Positions 17,195 to 27,738 of a DNA stretch of 49,889 nucleotides are shown here, in pieces (the stretch's first letter is position 1; every line of letters begins with the position of its first letter). The notes under the pieces are model-generated. The model was not told the origin of the DNA. It saw only the letters and a list, made by a program, of their open reading frames with translations, and searched no databases. Position numbers and translations under genes: made by a program. Source of the stretch: Mycobacterium uberis (lineage in GTDB: Bacteria; Actinomycetota; Actinomycetes; Mycobacteriales; Mycobacteriaceae); the NCBI RefSeq assembly GCF_003408705.1, contig NZ_QAYL01000005.1, forward strand, positions 1 to 49,889, given 5' to 3'.

Positions 17195-18721
17195 ATGATA
17201 ACGGACCAGAATATCCCATCCAGAAAAGTTCCATGGTGGCTCCCCCGTTCCTTGCGCCACCAGTTGCTGTTGGGTGTATTGGCCGTCGTCACCGTAGTGC
17301 TGGTAGCCGCCAGCTTCTTCTCCATGCTGAGTCTACGCGGATATGTCACCACGATGAATGACGCAGCGGTTGCCGAATCTCTGAATGCATTCGGCAACGC
17401 ATACGCGAGATACCGCAACGGCGAACATACTTCGATGCACGCCAGCACTCCGTCGGTGGAAGAGGCACTGTTAGAGTTCACCGAACAGACGCCGGGAAGT
17501 CTGATCGCCATAATACACAACGGTGTCGTGGTCGGCTCGGCAGTCTTCTCCAAAGACCAGCCGCGACCTGCTCCGCCGGACGTAGTCCGTGCTATCGAAG
17601 CGCAGACATGGGCCGACGGTTCAGCCCACACCGAAAACCTCGGCAGCCTGGGATCCTACCGGGTCGACTGCCGCGTGGAAGGATCCGACATCCTCGTTGT
17701 CGGCGTGTCGCTTACCCTTGCCAACCAAATCATTGCGCGCAAAAACATCACCACCATCGTTCTTGTGGCTAGCGCGCTACTGCTCACGGCGGCACTCACA
17801 GTTTGGGTGGTCGGGTATACCCTCCGCCCGCTGCATCGGGTTGCCGCGACCGCCGCGGAGGCGGCTACATTACCACTTACAGGCGATGACGACCGAATCT
17901 ACGCAAGAATTCAGCCGCAGGATATCGACCCAGACAATGAAGTCGGTATCATCGGACAAACGCTCAATCGGTTGCTGGACAACATAGATAGCGCGTTGTC
18001 GCAACGCGCTGAGTCCAACTTACGAATGCGCCAATTCATCACCGAAGCCAGCCACGAGCTGCGAACGCCATTGGCTGCAATTCACGGTTATGCCGAACTC
18101 ACCCGCCAAGATAGTGTGGCGCTGCCGCCAACCACCGAGTACGCCTTAGCTCGTATTGAATCAGAAGCACGACGCATGACGTCGCTCGTCGACCAGCTGC
18201 TGCTGCTCTCCTGGTTAGACGAAAGCGAAGACCTACAAACCGACGACGTCGACTTGGCTAAACTGGTGGTTACCGCGGTGAACGACGTGGCGGTCACGGC
18301 AACGACGCACCGTTGGATTAATGACCTACCTGACGAGCCAGTATGGGTCCGCGGGGATCACGCCCGACTCCACCAACTGGTTAGCAATCTGCTCAGCAAC
18401 GCACGGGTACATACACCGCCGGGCGTAACAGTGACAACGGGTATTACCTGCCACCGCTGTGACCCCGGTGGGCTATACGCCGAACTGACGGTCGGTAACG
18501 ACGGGCCCGACATTGACGCCAATGTCCTGCCCCGGTTATTCGAGCGGTTCGTCCGCGCGGACAAGTCCCGGGCCAGTGGGTTAGGCAATGGATTGGGTCT
18601 TGCTATCGTCAGCTCGATCGTCCAAGCGCATAATGGCTCGGTTGTCGCCGAATCCGCTAACGGCCGCACTGTTTTTCGGGTGCGGCTTCCGATGATCGAA
18701 CATCCGAGTGCAGGTGTCTAA
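17195..18721 (+). CDS. trcS: Sensor histidine kinase TrcS
   Basis: 508 residues. The first membrane helix is at ~24-45 and the second at ~185-208, flanking a ~140-residue extracytoplasmic sensor. A HAMP-like linker covers ~210-265. The phospho-accepting His 287 is in SHELRTP. The ATP-binding domain shows the N box around N402 (LVSNLLSNARVH), DGPD at 436-439, and the G2 box SGLGNGLGLAIV at 461-472. It phosphorylates TrcR at the inner membrane; the stimulus is unknown. It is transcribed with trcR. The Shine-Dalgarno sequence before ATG 17195 is weak, which fits coupled translation. It is complete, although the genes on either side are dead. Confidence 0.92.
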   Translation: MITDQNIPSRKVPWWLPRSLRHQLLLGVLAVVTVVLVAASFFSMLSLRGYVTTMNDAAVAESLNAFGNAYARYRNGEHTSMHASTPSVEEALLEFTEQTPGSLIAIIHNGVVVGSAVFSKDQPRPAPPDVVRAIEAQTWADGSAHTENLGSLGSYRVDCRVEGSDILVVGVSLTLANQIIARKNITTIVLVASALLLTAALTVWVVGYTLRPLHRVAATAAEAATLPLTGDDDRIYARIQPQDIDPDNEVGIIGQTLNRLLDNIDSALSQRAESNLRMRQFITEASHELRTPLAAIHGYAELTRQDSVALPPTTEYALARIESEARRMTSLVDQLLLLSWLDESEDLQTDDVDLAKLVVTAVNDVAVTATTHRWINDLPDEPVWVRGDHARLHQLVSNLLSNARVHTPPGVTVTTGITCHRCDPGGLYAELTVGNDGPDIDANVLPRLFERFVRADKSRASGLGNGLGLAIVSSIVQAHNGSVVAESANGRTVFRVRLPMIEHPSAGV

Positions 18722-18845
18722 ACTAAGCCTCTATGTCCTGCACGCCCGCTAGGGAGTCTTCGAAGAACTACAGGGTACCCAATCCTCATCTATGAAAGAT
18801 GTTTACTATTGAGCACGGTGCCACATGGCAGTACTTTAGTTAGAT

Positions 18846-19099
18846 CTAATAGAATTGATGTTGTTCGATCCGAACGCTGTCATCAACAATCTTATAAACC
18901 AGGCGGAGTTCAGCAGTGCGTCGACGTGGCTAGTAACTGCGCAATCCATGTTTGAGTGAGTCAGATTTTCCCGAATTCTCCCACTCTCGTTACGCCGAAT
19001 ATCGGCGATAATTTGGTTTATACGGCGAAGGATTTTGCGGTCTTGCAACTGCCAGTACAGGTAGTCCTCCCAAACCGATTCCTCCCAGACCAGTTGCAT
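18846..19099 (-). pseudogene. Dead YoeB/RelE-type toxin gene
   Basis: From ATG 19099 the frame reads VWEESVWEDYLYWQLQDRKI then LRRINQIIADIRRNE, the characteristic YoeB opening (W-E-D-Y/F-W ... DRK ... RIN). A frameshift follows. In the shifted frame the C-terminal half continues with RLVYKIVDDSVRIEQHQFY to TAG 18846-18848, matching the RLVYKxxDDxxxIxQxRYHY end of YoeB toxins. A stop lies in the YWSRRID region, where only Y-stop-PRRR remains. Frameshift plus stop make the ribosome-dependent mRNA endonuclease inactive. Its start overlaps the end of the antitoxin remnant. Confidence 0.8.
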
Positions 19100-19240
19100 T
19101 CAACGAGATCCCGAGGGACCTTGCCACCGGCTTCGAGCCGTTCGATCGCGGTAAGCAGGCTACGTGCATTCGTCGGGTTTTATAGCAAGTGCACAGTCTC
19201 TTTCAGAGATTCGTAGTCATCTCGAGCAACCAAAAATCGA
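19090..19240 (-). pseudogene. Remnant of YefM/RelJ-type antitoxin (C-terminal half)
   Basis: Immediately upstream of the toxin, the minus strand reads [16 protein letters not shown], a stop, NPTNARSLLTAIERLEAGG and KVPRDLVE. The [22 protein letters not shown] core is diagnostic of YefM-type antitoxins. The N-terminal DNA-binding half is missing; in its place the sequence passes directly into mmpL sequence. Partner order (antitoxin first, overlapping toxin) is the usual one for yefM-yoeB. Confidence 0.78.
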
Positions 19241-21790
19241 ATACCAAGTCCGCGTTCGTAACAACCTTCCTGGTACTGCTCATCGAACGAATAATTCTGA
19301 TGTTCAGTCCAGTATCAATTTTCCATTTGAACCGCGAAACCAACAACCACCAAAAGGGCTATGATCGACATCATCGTTACCATATAATACAAATCTATAC
19401 TAACAATGGGCTGTCAAATCAATACCGACAGCCCAAGGGAAGCACCTAGCAACAAGGCCGCCGTACTGACAATCACCTCGGCGGCGACAAAAGACGTGAG
19501 TACGGATAAGCATGACGATGAAAATGAAGCATGATATGACAATACCGGCGACCAGGAGATCCCAGTTGGTACCCTCGGCAATATCTTTGACGGCAGCTTC
19601 CGTACGGGTTACGTAGATCTTGGTTTACGCCAAAGGCGTTCCTGTGAGTAACTCTTCTGTCACCGTCTTTATAGTGTCAATACTCGCTATTAACTCAGTT
19701 ATTTTAGGGTATTTATGATGCAAAATGTTAAACTACGCCTAGTGTCCGTCTAGAACTAGTCATGAGTGCATGAAAAATTGGAAATAGTAAATTTTTTAAA
19801 ACTTCCGACGGAAGGTAGAACTGGTCATCGTTCTTAGCAGCATTTAAAGCATTTTCTATGGCATTCAAATTATCGCTTATATAATGCACTTTATCTATAG
19901 TCACAGACATTCTTCTGGGCACTATTTATCTGATAGTTTAGTATGCTCTTCATAGCATCTACTACTACGACTAGTAGTCGTAGTAGTCTGAGCATTCAGA
20001 AAATCGTCGTGTCTAAGGTTATTTTAAATCTGGCACTAAAGATTCATATTTTCATGTACTTTTCCAGTCCATCTAAATATGTAAATAATTGATCTAGATT
20101 AGCTCAGTACTTTACTATACAACTAGCATATTTCTTGATATAAATTCCTGCGAACTGCTTGCCAAAGTTGTCAAAATCTATGATACATTCGCAAACATAG
20201 TTAGCAACTTTTTGTATCTATAGCGTGTTACCAGCCGCACGGTAGTTATTATCAGTAAGCTGTGGCAGCAAAGCATTTAGATGATTCAGAATCATAGCCA
20301 TTTTGTCCATCTCATATGCTTGTTTTAGCAGGCAGTTAATCCGGTCGTATTGATAGTAGCTTATTGGCGCTTCTCATTTTGATATACAATCATATTAACG
20401 CATTGTCTATTGCCGTTCCTTTGGGTCGAATAGTGGCCTCAATCAACGAAATAACCAGAACACGAAATAGCCCTTTAATTAGCTTTTCCAGAATCAAAAA
20501 ATACGTCAAATTTCGCATATTGTGATCCGGCTTGATCATTAAAATACCCGGCTTCATCCAGACCTGATAGCAGTTACGATCCACGGTAGCAAATCCTTCA
20601 TTCGCCGGGGCGGAGGCGAAAAAGTATGCCCGGTCGTTGTAAATCCGAGCAGAGCCAGCAAGTAACCGTCACAGTGACGATCAGCAGAGGCAGGGGTCAT
20701 CACCCTACCGCGGTGCCGAACCCATCGCTAACCAAAAACTTTGAGCAGCAGCCGGGAGTCGAACAGGCCAAAACGGCTGCCAACGAACAGCATTGCCGAG
20801 CCCAGCATCAACACGGACCGCCAAGGTAATAAGCATCCCTACCGTAGTGGGAATCGCCAGACTCTTATAAGGAGAGCACCCGGGTGAAGTCGAGACGCAT
20901 AGTTGCACCGGCAATGGTCAAGCCAATGCACAAAATGCTAGAGGTGGTTCCAGAGTATGTAGGGTAAGGGCGGCCTCTTTGTCTTAGCTGGCCTAGCGTG
21001 CCTCCTGATATCGCCCTAAGAGGAAAGTCTTGTAATCTGTGTCGGCGACAATTACCAACGACATAATTATACTGATCACAAAAATAGTAAGATCAACGGC
21101 CCCACTATGTGCGAGAAGAGTGGCAACTGCGCGCACCGCAATTAAATCAACTCCGACTATTAACAGCAAAGCTGTAACAGTAATGGACGAGCGATAAAAA
21201 AGGAACAATATCACGAAAATCATCGCGATCGAAGTCACGGTTATCATTAAAAAATTTATTTTTCATCACTGTGCCGCATATCCATAATGAGCGACGATGC
21301 CCTCTGGCATAGGTCTTGCTCCCAAGACAGAGCCTGCGTTTCCGCGACAACCTTACGTACGGCTTCCAAGGATTCACTGGCAAGCGACTCACCTCGATTG
21401 CCCACCAGAAGCAACTGGGCCGACACGGCCTTGTCATCGTTGCTTTGCTCGGCCGTCACAGTGATGAGATCAACCCATGAAGTATTGCACGTTCTGAACA
21501 TGCTTGTGATCAGCTCACAACTTCCGTATCGTAATATTTATACACCATGTCACCGAGCAGCTGGTCGCCCTCCAATATGATCACCGCAGAACTGGCGGAG
21601 TACTCTTCGTGGAGCACCTGGCCAATGCATCTGAATCACTGTGTATGACGGCGTTTCCAGTGGACTCAGTGGACACCGAACACCCCTGCTCGACTGCCTC
21701 CAGTCATGACGCGAAGACGATAGGAACAACGTAAATAGTTAGCACAAAATCCCAAAATAGTAGGCACCTAGTAGGCACCGCAAACACGTG
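19225..21790 (-). pseudogene. Dead MmpL-family RND lipid transporter gene
   Basis: Read from right to left it gives MmpL sequence in order. It starts VLTIYVVPIVFAS, HEEYSASSAVIILEGDQLLG, QLLLVGNRGESLASESLEAV and MITVTSIAMIFVILFLFYRS. Next come FLLGRYQEA and SLAIPTTVGMLITLAV. Then MKPGILMIKPDHNMRN, LNAAKNDDQFYLPSEVLKN and EGTNWDLLVAGIV, ending in [20 protein letters not shown]. Frames change repeatedly and stops are common. The last ~70 residues of an MmpL protein are missing: the sequence runs into the antitoxin remnant near 19230. The middle (about 19680-20600) is strikingly AT-rich. MmpL proteins export envelope lipids; which one this was is not clear. Confidence 0.85.
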
Positions 21791-22082
21791 GATCATCCAC
21801 ATTGATTAACTGCTTTCCGCGCACGTGCGGGTATTGGAGTCGTGCGCGCAGTCGACCATTATATAGATTTTGCATTGCAGCAGACATTGACCTCGTTGAT
21901 AGGCATCAGAAAGTGATTTGAAAAGATTGCGACGCAGTCGATGTCAGTCATTGTGACAGCCGAATGCAGCAGCGAAGTGATTGATCATCTCTGTTCACCA
22001 TTGGGGGCACTTACCAGATGGTGACAAATCAATTCCTCGGTGTCCGCGCACACCAAAAACCTTAAGCAATCCACCACTCCAG
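21791..22082. other. No identifiable gene
   Basis: Lies between the N-terminal end of the dead mmpL and the ppx stop codon. No frame on either strand carries recognisable protein sequence. Confidence 0.4.
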
Positions 22083-23075
22083 TCAACAACTTGACCGTGC
22101 CGTTGAAACATCGACCGAGGCTAACCCGGCAATTGAAAACACGATACCGTCCAGAATGTCGTGTTCGCTGACTGTCAGCTCGTCAATATCCGACCGGGTA
22201 CGCAGCTCGCGCACCAACTCCTGGACCACGATCGCACCACCACCGATTACGTCAGCCTGGCCCTTATGTATCGGTGGAAGTGCGAGGCGTTGCTTGCATG
22301 TCATACCGATCAGCCGGTTACAGACCACCAGTAAATCAGCACTACAAATCCGCGAAAGATGCATAGCCGCAGCGTTATACGTCGTCATATTCTGAGCCAG
22401 GGCAGACAACGTTGTCATCGTTCCGGCTAGCCCAACCCAGGTCCGCGCTTGCTCAACCGGCACCACCTGCAACGCTACTTCGAGCTGTTCACACACCATC
22501 TGGCGGGCCGCAGCAATTTCCTCGGATGTCGGCGGGTCGGAGTGCAAATAACGTTCGGTCAGCCGCACGCAGCCAACGTCGGCCGAATAGCTCGCTACTA
22601 TCCCACGCCCTGTCGACCCACTGCCAAGCACGATCTCTGTGGAACCACCACCTAAGTCGACGATCACGCAAGACGCACCGGAGCTATCTAATTCGCCGGC
22701 CACGCCGCGAAAAGACAAGTCAGCTTCCTCGGCTCCGGTGATCACCTCAGCAACCGAACCAGGGATCACAGCGCCAAGCACGTCGGCTGTCATCGCGAAG
22801 AACACATCACGATTGGCGACAGCCCGCGCGGCTGACGTGGCAACCATCCGCACCCGCTCGACGCGATGAGCACTGAGCAGCGCAGCATAGTCGACCAGCG
22901 CGACTCGGGTCCGAGCAATTGCATCCGGCGCAAACTCACCCGTTGCATTGACTCCCTGTCCCAGACGCACGACCCTCATCTCGCGATGCACATCACGTAA
23001 CTGTCCACCCGCTATGTCGGCGATCAACAACCGAATCGAGTTGGTACCACAATCAATCGCGGCTACCCGGCTCAC
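22083..23075 (-). CDS. ppx2: Ppx/GppA-family exopolyphosphatase-like protein (Rv1026-like)
   Basis: 330 residues from the GTG chosen here. ASKHA-fold motifs are intact: phosphate-1 AAIDCGTNSIRLLIAD at the N-terminus, a second phosphate loop VDLGGGSTEIVLG near residue 140, and LAGTMTTLSALAQ as the adenosine-like motif. The open frame extends 47 codons further, but GTG 23075 overlaps the upstream stop (GTGA) and has GGAAGGA nine bases ahead. The M. tuberculosis protein begins at the equivalent VAAIDCG region. The family acts on polyphosphate or (p)ppGpp; the exact preference here is not shown. It is last in a minus-strand run from eno. Confidence 0.88.
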   Translation of the reverse strand: MSRVAAIDCGTNSIRLLIADIAGGQLRDVHREMRVVRLGQGVNATGEFAPDAIARTRVALVDYAALLSAHRVERVRMVATSAARAVANRDVFFAMTADVLGAVIPGSVAEVITGAEEADLSFRGVAGELDSSGASCVIVDLGGGSTEIVLGSGSTGRGIVASYSADVGCVRLTERYLHSDPPTSEEIAAARQMVCEQLEVALQVVPVEQARTWVGLAGTMTTLSALAQNMTTYNAAAMHLSRICSADLLVVCNRLIGMTCKQRLALPPIHKGQADVIGGGAIVVQELVRELRTRSDIDELTVSEHDILDGIVFSIAGLASVDVSTARSSC

Positions 23076-23575
23076 TGCCCACGTTCCTTCCATGGCCCTG
23101 CCACTAAAGTCGCGACCGTCGCCGGACCGGCGGCCAACCGCGCGAGCACCTCGTCGCCGAGCGGGTTCAACCCAAGCCCCTTGGCCAGCGAGTGGGCAAT
23201 CAGCACATGCAAACACTTGACCCGGTTGGGCATGCCGCCAGCAGAGAACGTGGTACCTAGCGACTCGATTGCGTCCCGCTCGGCCAGATACGACTCGTGC
23301 GCTCCCAGATACGAGGCAGCCAACTCGGGATCGTGGCCCAGTCGCTCGGTCATCTCACGCATCAGTCCAGTCGATTCCAGCCGGCTTGCGGCAACAGTGA
23401 GCACCGGATGTGTAAGATAATACAAGGTTGGAAACCGAGTACCGTCCGCAAGTTTCGGCGCGGTTTTCACGACGCCGGGTTCACCGTTGGGGCAACGGTA
23501 GGCGATCTCGAGGACCCCACGAGGCTGGCGACCCAGTTGCCGAGCCACCGCTTCTAGGTCAGCACGGTCAACCAT
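23072..23575 (-). CDS. DUF501-family protein (Rv1025-like)
   Basis: 167 residues. The DUF501 features are the N-terminal RQLGRQPRGVLEIAYRCPNG, then LADGTRFPTLYYLTHP, SYLGAHESYLAERDAI and a GMPNRVKCLHVLIAHSLA segment. It is a cytosolic protein of unknown biochemical role, very widely linked in actinobacteria to eno, the FtsB-like gene and ppx, as here. Its start overlaps the end of the FtsB-like gene by 8 bp and its stop overlaps the ppx GTG, so the three are tightly coupled. Confidence 0.88.
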   Translation of the reverse strand: MVDRADLEAVARQLGRQPRGVLEIAYRCPNGEPGVVKTAPKLADGTRFPTLYYLTHPVLTVAASRLESTGLMREMTERLGHDPELAASYLGAHESYLAERDAIESLGTTFSAGGMPNRVKCLHVLIAHSLAKGLGLNPLGDEVLARLAAGPATVATLVAGPWKERGQ

Positions 23576-24287
23576 CGGACGTCATAGGGGTCGGAGCAGA
23601 CGGTAGCACGAGACCACCTGGCCCTAGCGTCGGCGAGTCGACAATCGGCGGTAGGTGCGGAACATCAGCAATGGTATGCCATAGGGCAGAGTACCACGGG
23701 TCGTTGTTGACCGGTTTCGCAGCGTGGTCTCCTGACTGCGAGGGCACTGCAGCCCTCGATGGAAGCTGAACTTGAAACGGGACATCTCCGGGCATCACAA
23801 AGCCGAGGCGCTCCCGGGCCCGCGCCGCAATATAGGCCGGGTCAGCAAGTTTGCCTCTCTGCTGCTCAAGATCTGCAATTTGGCGGCGCAAGGTAGCTTC
23901 GGTTTCCGCCAACTGCTCCATCTCGGTGCGCTGCGCGAAGTAGGTGCGTACCGGTCCGGCAATGGTCAGCGTCAGCACACAAACAACGACGGCCAGGACT
24001 GCTGCACGCCGCGCAGTGAAGCCCAACCTCTGATCCGACCGCCGTTCCAGGGATTCGATTATCGACTGTTTGATGGGTTCGACGACATGTTCAGTCAGCG
24101 CTCGCGTCGCGTTACGACCGACCTGGGACGACGCCGACGGGGTCCGGGAAGGCTTGACAGACGGCTTAACGACGGGCTTGGTGGAGCGATGGCCTCGAAC
24201 CGGGTCGCCTGCTTTCACCGGGCGCGATGCCGGAGATCGGCGCTTCGGATCTGGCCGTTTCGCATCGGGCATGGAAAATCTAGCCAT
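23568..24287 (-). CDS. FtsB/DivIC-like cell-division membrane protein (Rv1024-like)
   Basis: 239 residues. A long basic, Pro/Ser-rich cytosolic N-terminus (~110 residues) precedes one membrane helix (AAVLAVVVCVLTLTIAGPV). A coiled coil follows (MEQLAETEATLRRQIADLEQ), then a C-terminal extracytoplasmic tail with the FtsB-type motif ARERLGFVMPGDVPFQV. FtsB/DivIC proteins work in the divisome with FtsQ and FtsL. ATG 24272 (MPDAKRPD), five codons inside, is an alternative start closer to the one remembered for M. tuberculosis. It lies 19 bp after eno on the same strand. Confidence 0.83.
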   Translation of the reverse strand: MARFSMPDAKRPDPKRRSPASRPVKAGDPVRGHRSTKPVVKPSVKPSRTPSASSQVGRNATRALTEHVVEPIKQSIIESLERRSDQRLGFTARRAAVLAVVVCVLTLTIAGPVRTYFAQRTEMEQLAETEATLRRQIADLEQQRGKLADPAYIAARARERLGFVMPGDVPFQVQLPSRAAVPSQSGDHAAKPVNNDPWYSALWHTIADVPHLPPIVDSPTLGPGGLVLPSAPTPMTSDG

Positions 24288-24306
24288 GTTTCGGATTGGC
24301 TGTCAC

Positions 24307-25656
<1,350 letters not shown>

Positions 25657-25742
25657 TTAACCCCGCCAGCGAATAACTTCCACTTACGCATCGGTCCCGA
25701 GCCGCCTTTAGCGTAAAGTCTGGGCCACCCCGCCTAATCCTT

Positions 25743-26477
25743 CTACAGCGGATGACCGGATGCATAGGCGGTCGCCCAGTCTCGAACGGCCCGTGCATAA
25801 ACGCCGGAGTTATTGTAGGCGCGCAGTGCGGTGATCCAGCCTCGTGGTGTCGCCAGATCTTTTCCGCGCCAGCACAAATAGCCAGCGGCCGACAACGCGG
25901 CATCGTCGATGTTGTCCGGGCTGGCGATGCCGTCGTTGTTGGCGTCAACCCCATACAAACGCCATGTTTCCGGAATAAACTGCATCGGTCCCATCGCGCG
26001 CACCACCCCGCCATCAGCCTGCATACTGTCTTCATCGTCATCGACGATGAAGACAGTATCGCCGGTGCCGTCGAGACGAACACCACGTATAAGGGGACGT
26101 ACATCGCCGTTCGGTGCCAGCATCGCGCCGCGGTAAGTGCCGTGACGGCTCTCCACCTGCCCGATACCCGCCAGCGTAGTCCAGGCGATATGGCACTTCG
26201 GGTTTTCAACCTCGGCGACGCGGGCGGCATAAGCATAGGCTTCCAGCGCGATAACAGGAATTTCCAACACCGCAGAACGTTTCTCTGCCCACGCACGCAA
26301 CTGGCCAGCGGGCCGACCGTCTGTGTGAGTGTCCACTGGTGGTACACTATCCCCAGCTGGCGGCGGCACACCTTCGGGAATGACAAGGCTCAACTGCCAG
26401 GTGCAACTGGACGCCAGCAGCATAGCAGTCGCGCAAATCACAGCAACCACATGCAACCAATGTCTCGGCGACACCAC
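25743..26477 (-). CDS. lpqU: Lipoprotein LpqU with lytic-transglycosylase-like domain
   Basis: 244 residues. The signal peptide ends in lipobox LASSC with lipidated Cys 25. The mature part has a soluble lysozyme-like transglycosylase domain: the catalytic Glu candidate is E109 in GIGQVESRHGTY, followed by RAMGPMQFIPETW, GYLCWRG and the YNNSGVYARAV tail. It is probably anchored outside the membrane and cleaves or binds peptidoglycan. It is the Rv1022 orthologue by sequence and by position next to eno. Residues 140-152 (DTVFIVDDDEDSM) are encoded by a perfect hairpin listed separately. Confidence 0.88.
   Translation of the reverse strand: MVSPRHWLHVVAVICATAMLLASSCTWQLSLVIPEGVPPPAGDSVPPVDTHTDGRPAGQLRAWAEKRSAVLEIPVIALEAYAYAARVAEVENPKCHIAWTTLAGIGQVESRHGTYRGAMLAPNGDVRPLIRGVRLDGTGDTVFIVDDDEDSMQADGGVVRAMGPMQFIPETWRLYGVDANNDGIASPDNIDDAALSAAGYLCWRGKDLATPRGWITALRAYNNSGVYARAVRDWATAYASGHPL
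26023..26059. repeat. Perfect 17-bp inverted repeat inside lpqU
   Basis: Arms 26023-26039 and 26043-26059 are exact reverse complements around a three-base loop. It lies wholly within the lpqU coding frame and encodes a very acidic insert between the LDGTGD and RAMGPMQF blocks. Confidence 0.9.
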
Positions 26478-26784
26478 ACTCCCTATGACTCCCCGGCACC
26501 AACTTAGACCTCATCATCGTCCCATGGGTTTACTGACTACCCCGTAGCTGCGGGGCCATAACACACCAATCCAGCAGACCATCAATTAGCTATTAGATAA
26601 TGTGGGTTAGTTCATATGCTAGCCATTTTTTATAGATATAAATTTTGTTTCCGTGTGAATAAATAAATCCAGCAAGCACTACTGTGATCGCTGTTTTGAA
26701 ATTCATGTGGACTCCTGTCTGCACCGCTTGGAAACTTAGGGTTCATCAGCAAACATCGGCGTTGTACGCCCCAAACTCCAGCGA
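26478..26784. other. Upstream region of lpqU; no gene seen
   Basis: AT-rich in its middle (26580-26660). It should contain the lpqU promoter on the minus strand and the end of the dead mazG. No recognisable coding sequence. Confidence 0.45.
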
Positions 26785-27625
26785 CTAAGACTCCCCATCG
26801 ATAGCTGATTGACTGGATGACCAATGGGCGCGCCACTCGTCATCGAGGATCTCGCCAAGCGAAGTCATATCGAATTACTCCGGAACGTTTTCCCGCGACA
26901 CGCGGCAGCAACAGCTTTCTCAACACCTCGGACTGCATCCACAAACTTCAAGAGAGCTGCGCAAAGCAAGTTCTTGGCTTCTATAGCATAGAAGACATAG
27001 AGACTGGAGTTATCTAGACAGAGATCAGGTCAGTGGACAACCTAGTTTTTTGAACGCATTGAATCACTTTCTGCACCCATGCTAATGTCGGCTAGCCAGT
27101 ACGGACGTCGTCCACCACTACATTCCGCAGCTTTTCGACGGCCTCGCACTCTATCCCACTGCGCCAATTGCTCCTCAAGTGAAAGTCTTTTTCCCTACAA
27201 GAATTCCCGATACTCGATGACCCAGTTCACACATTAGCGTGACAGCGACATCGTCGATGGTGAAAGGAAGTTACGATGCGTTTTCGACGATGCGGGCGTA
27301 GATAGAGAACCTGTAACAACACGTCGCCATTTTTCGTACAGCGCCTCAGCGTTGCCGCTGTAGACCGCATCCACTAGCTCGTGGGTCCGCTCCAATCAGG
27401 TACCTGCGCAACGAGCCATGGGTCTACTCACTTTCCCAGGAACAAGCGGTACGCAGTTTGTCCATCATTGCGACGGCATCGACCAGTCGTTCGCCATGCG
27501 GCGAGCAGCGATCGGGGCACCGCGACGGGCATCTCGTCGGCGTATTGCACCTTGCCTTGGAAGAATTCAATTGCCTCGACCAGAACCAGCGACAGACGAC
27601 GCGGGTCGAATAAAACCACGATCAC
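26785..27625 (-). pseudogene. mazG: Dead MazG-type nucleoside triphosphate pyrophosphohydrolase
   Basis: GTG 27625 opens MIVVLFDPRRLSLVLVEAIE then FFQGKVQYADEMPVAVP. After frameshifts the minus strand gives RTACSWESE-stop-THGSLRRYL, LVDAVYSGNAE, FTIDDVAVTLMCELGHRVS, LSLEEQLAQWDRV, LLKFVDAVRGVEKAVAACRG and a C-terminus DDEWRAHWSSSQSAIDGES to TAG 26785-26787. This is the full order of a mycobacterial MazG with the central EExxE catalytic region deleted or scrambled. The enzyme would hydrolyse non-canonical NTPs. It lies between lpqU and mfd, as Rv1021 does. Confidence 0.87.
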
Positions 27626-27738
27626 GAGCGCCGCTCTCCCCCGAAAGCAGGTACACTACTTCTACTTCCCACTTGGGGGACGTGCCCCACCTCATCCTCA
27701 TCGCTTCGCTCTGCATCGCCGCCAGTGCTGGAGTTGGA

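Noticed and set aside
19404..19433. GGGCTGTC ... GACAGCCC hairpin
   Set aside because: The 8-bp arms with an 11-base loop lie within mmpL remnant sequence and no gene ends there; not enough for a terminator.
19962..19986. 11-bp inverted repeat with 3-base loop (CTACTACGACT arms)
   Set aside because: It lies inside the decayed, low-complexity part of the mmpL pseudogene and is built of short CTA/TAG runs; likely chance.
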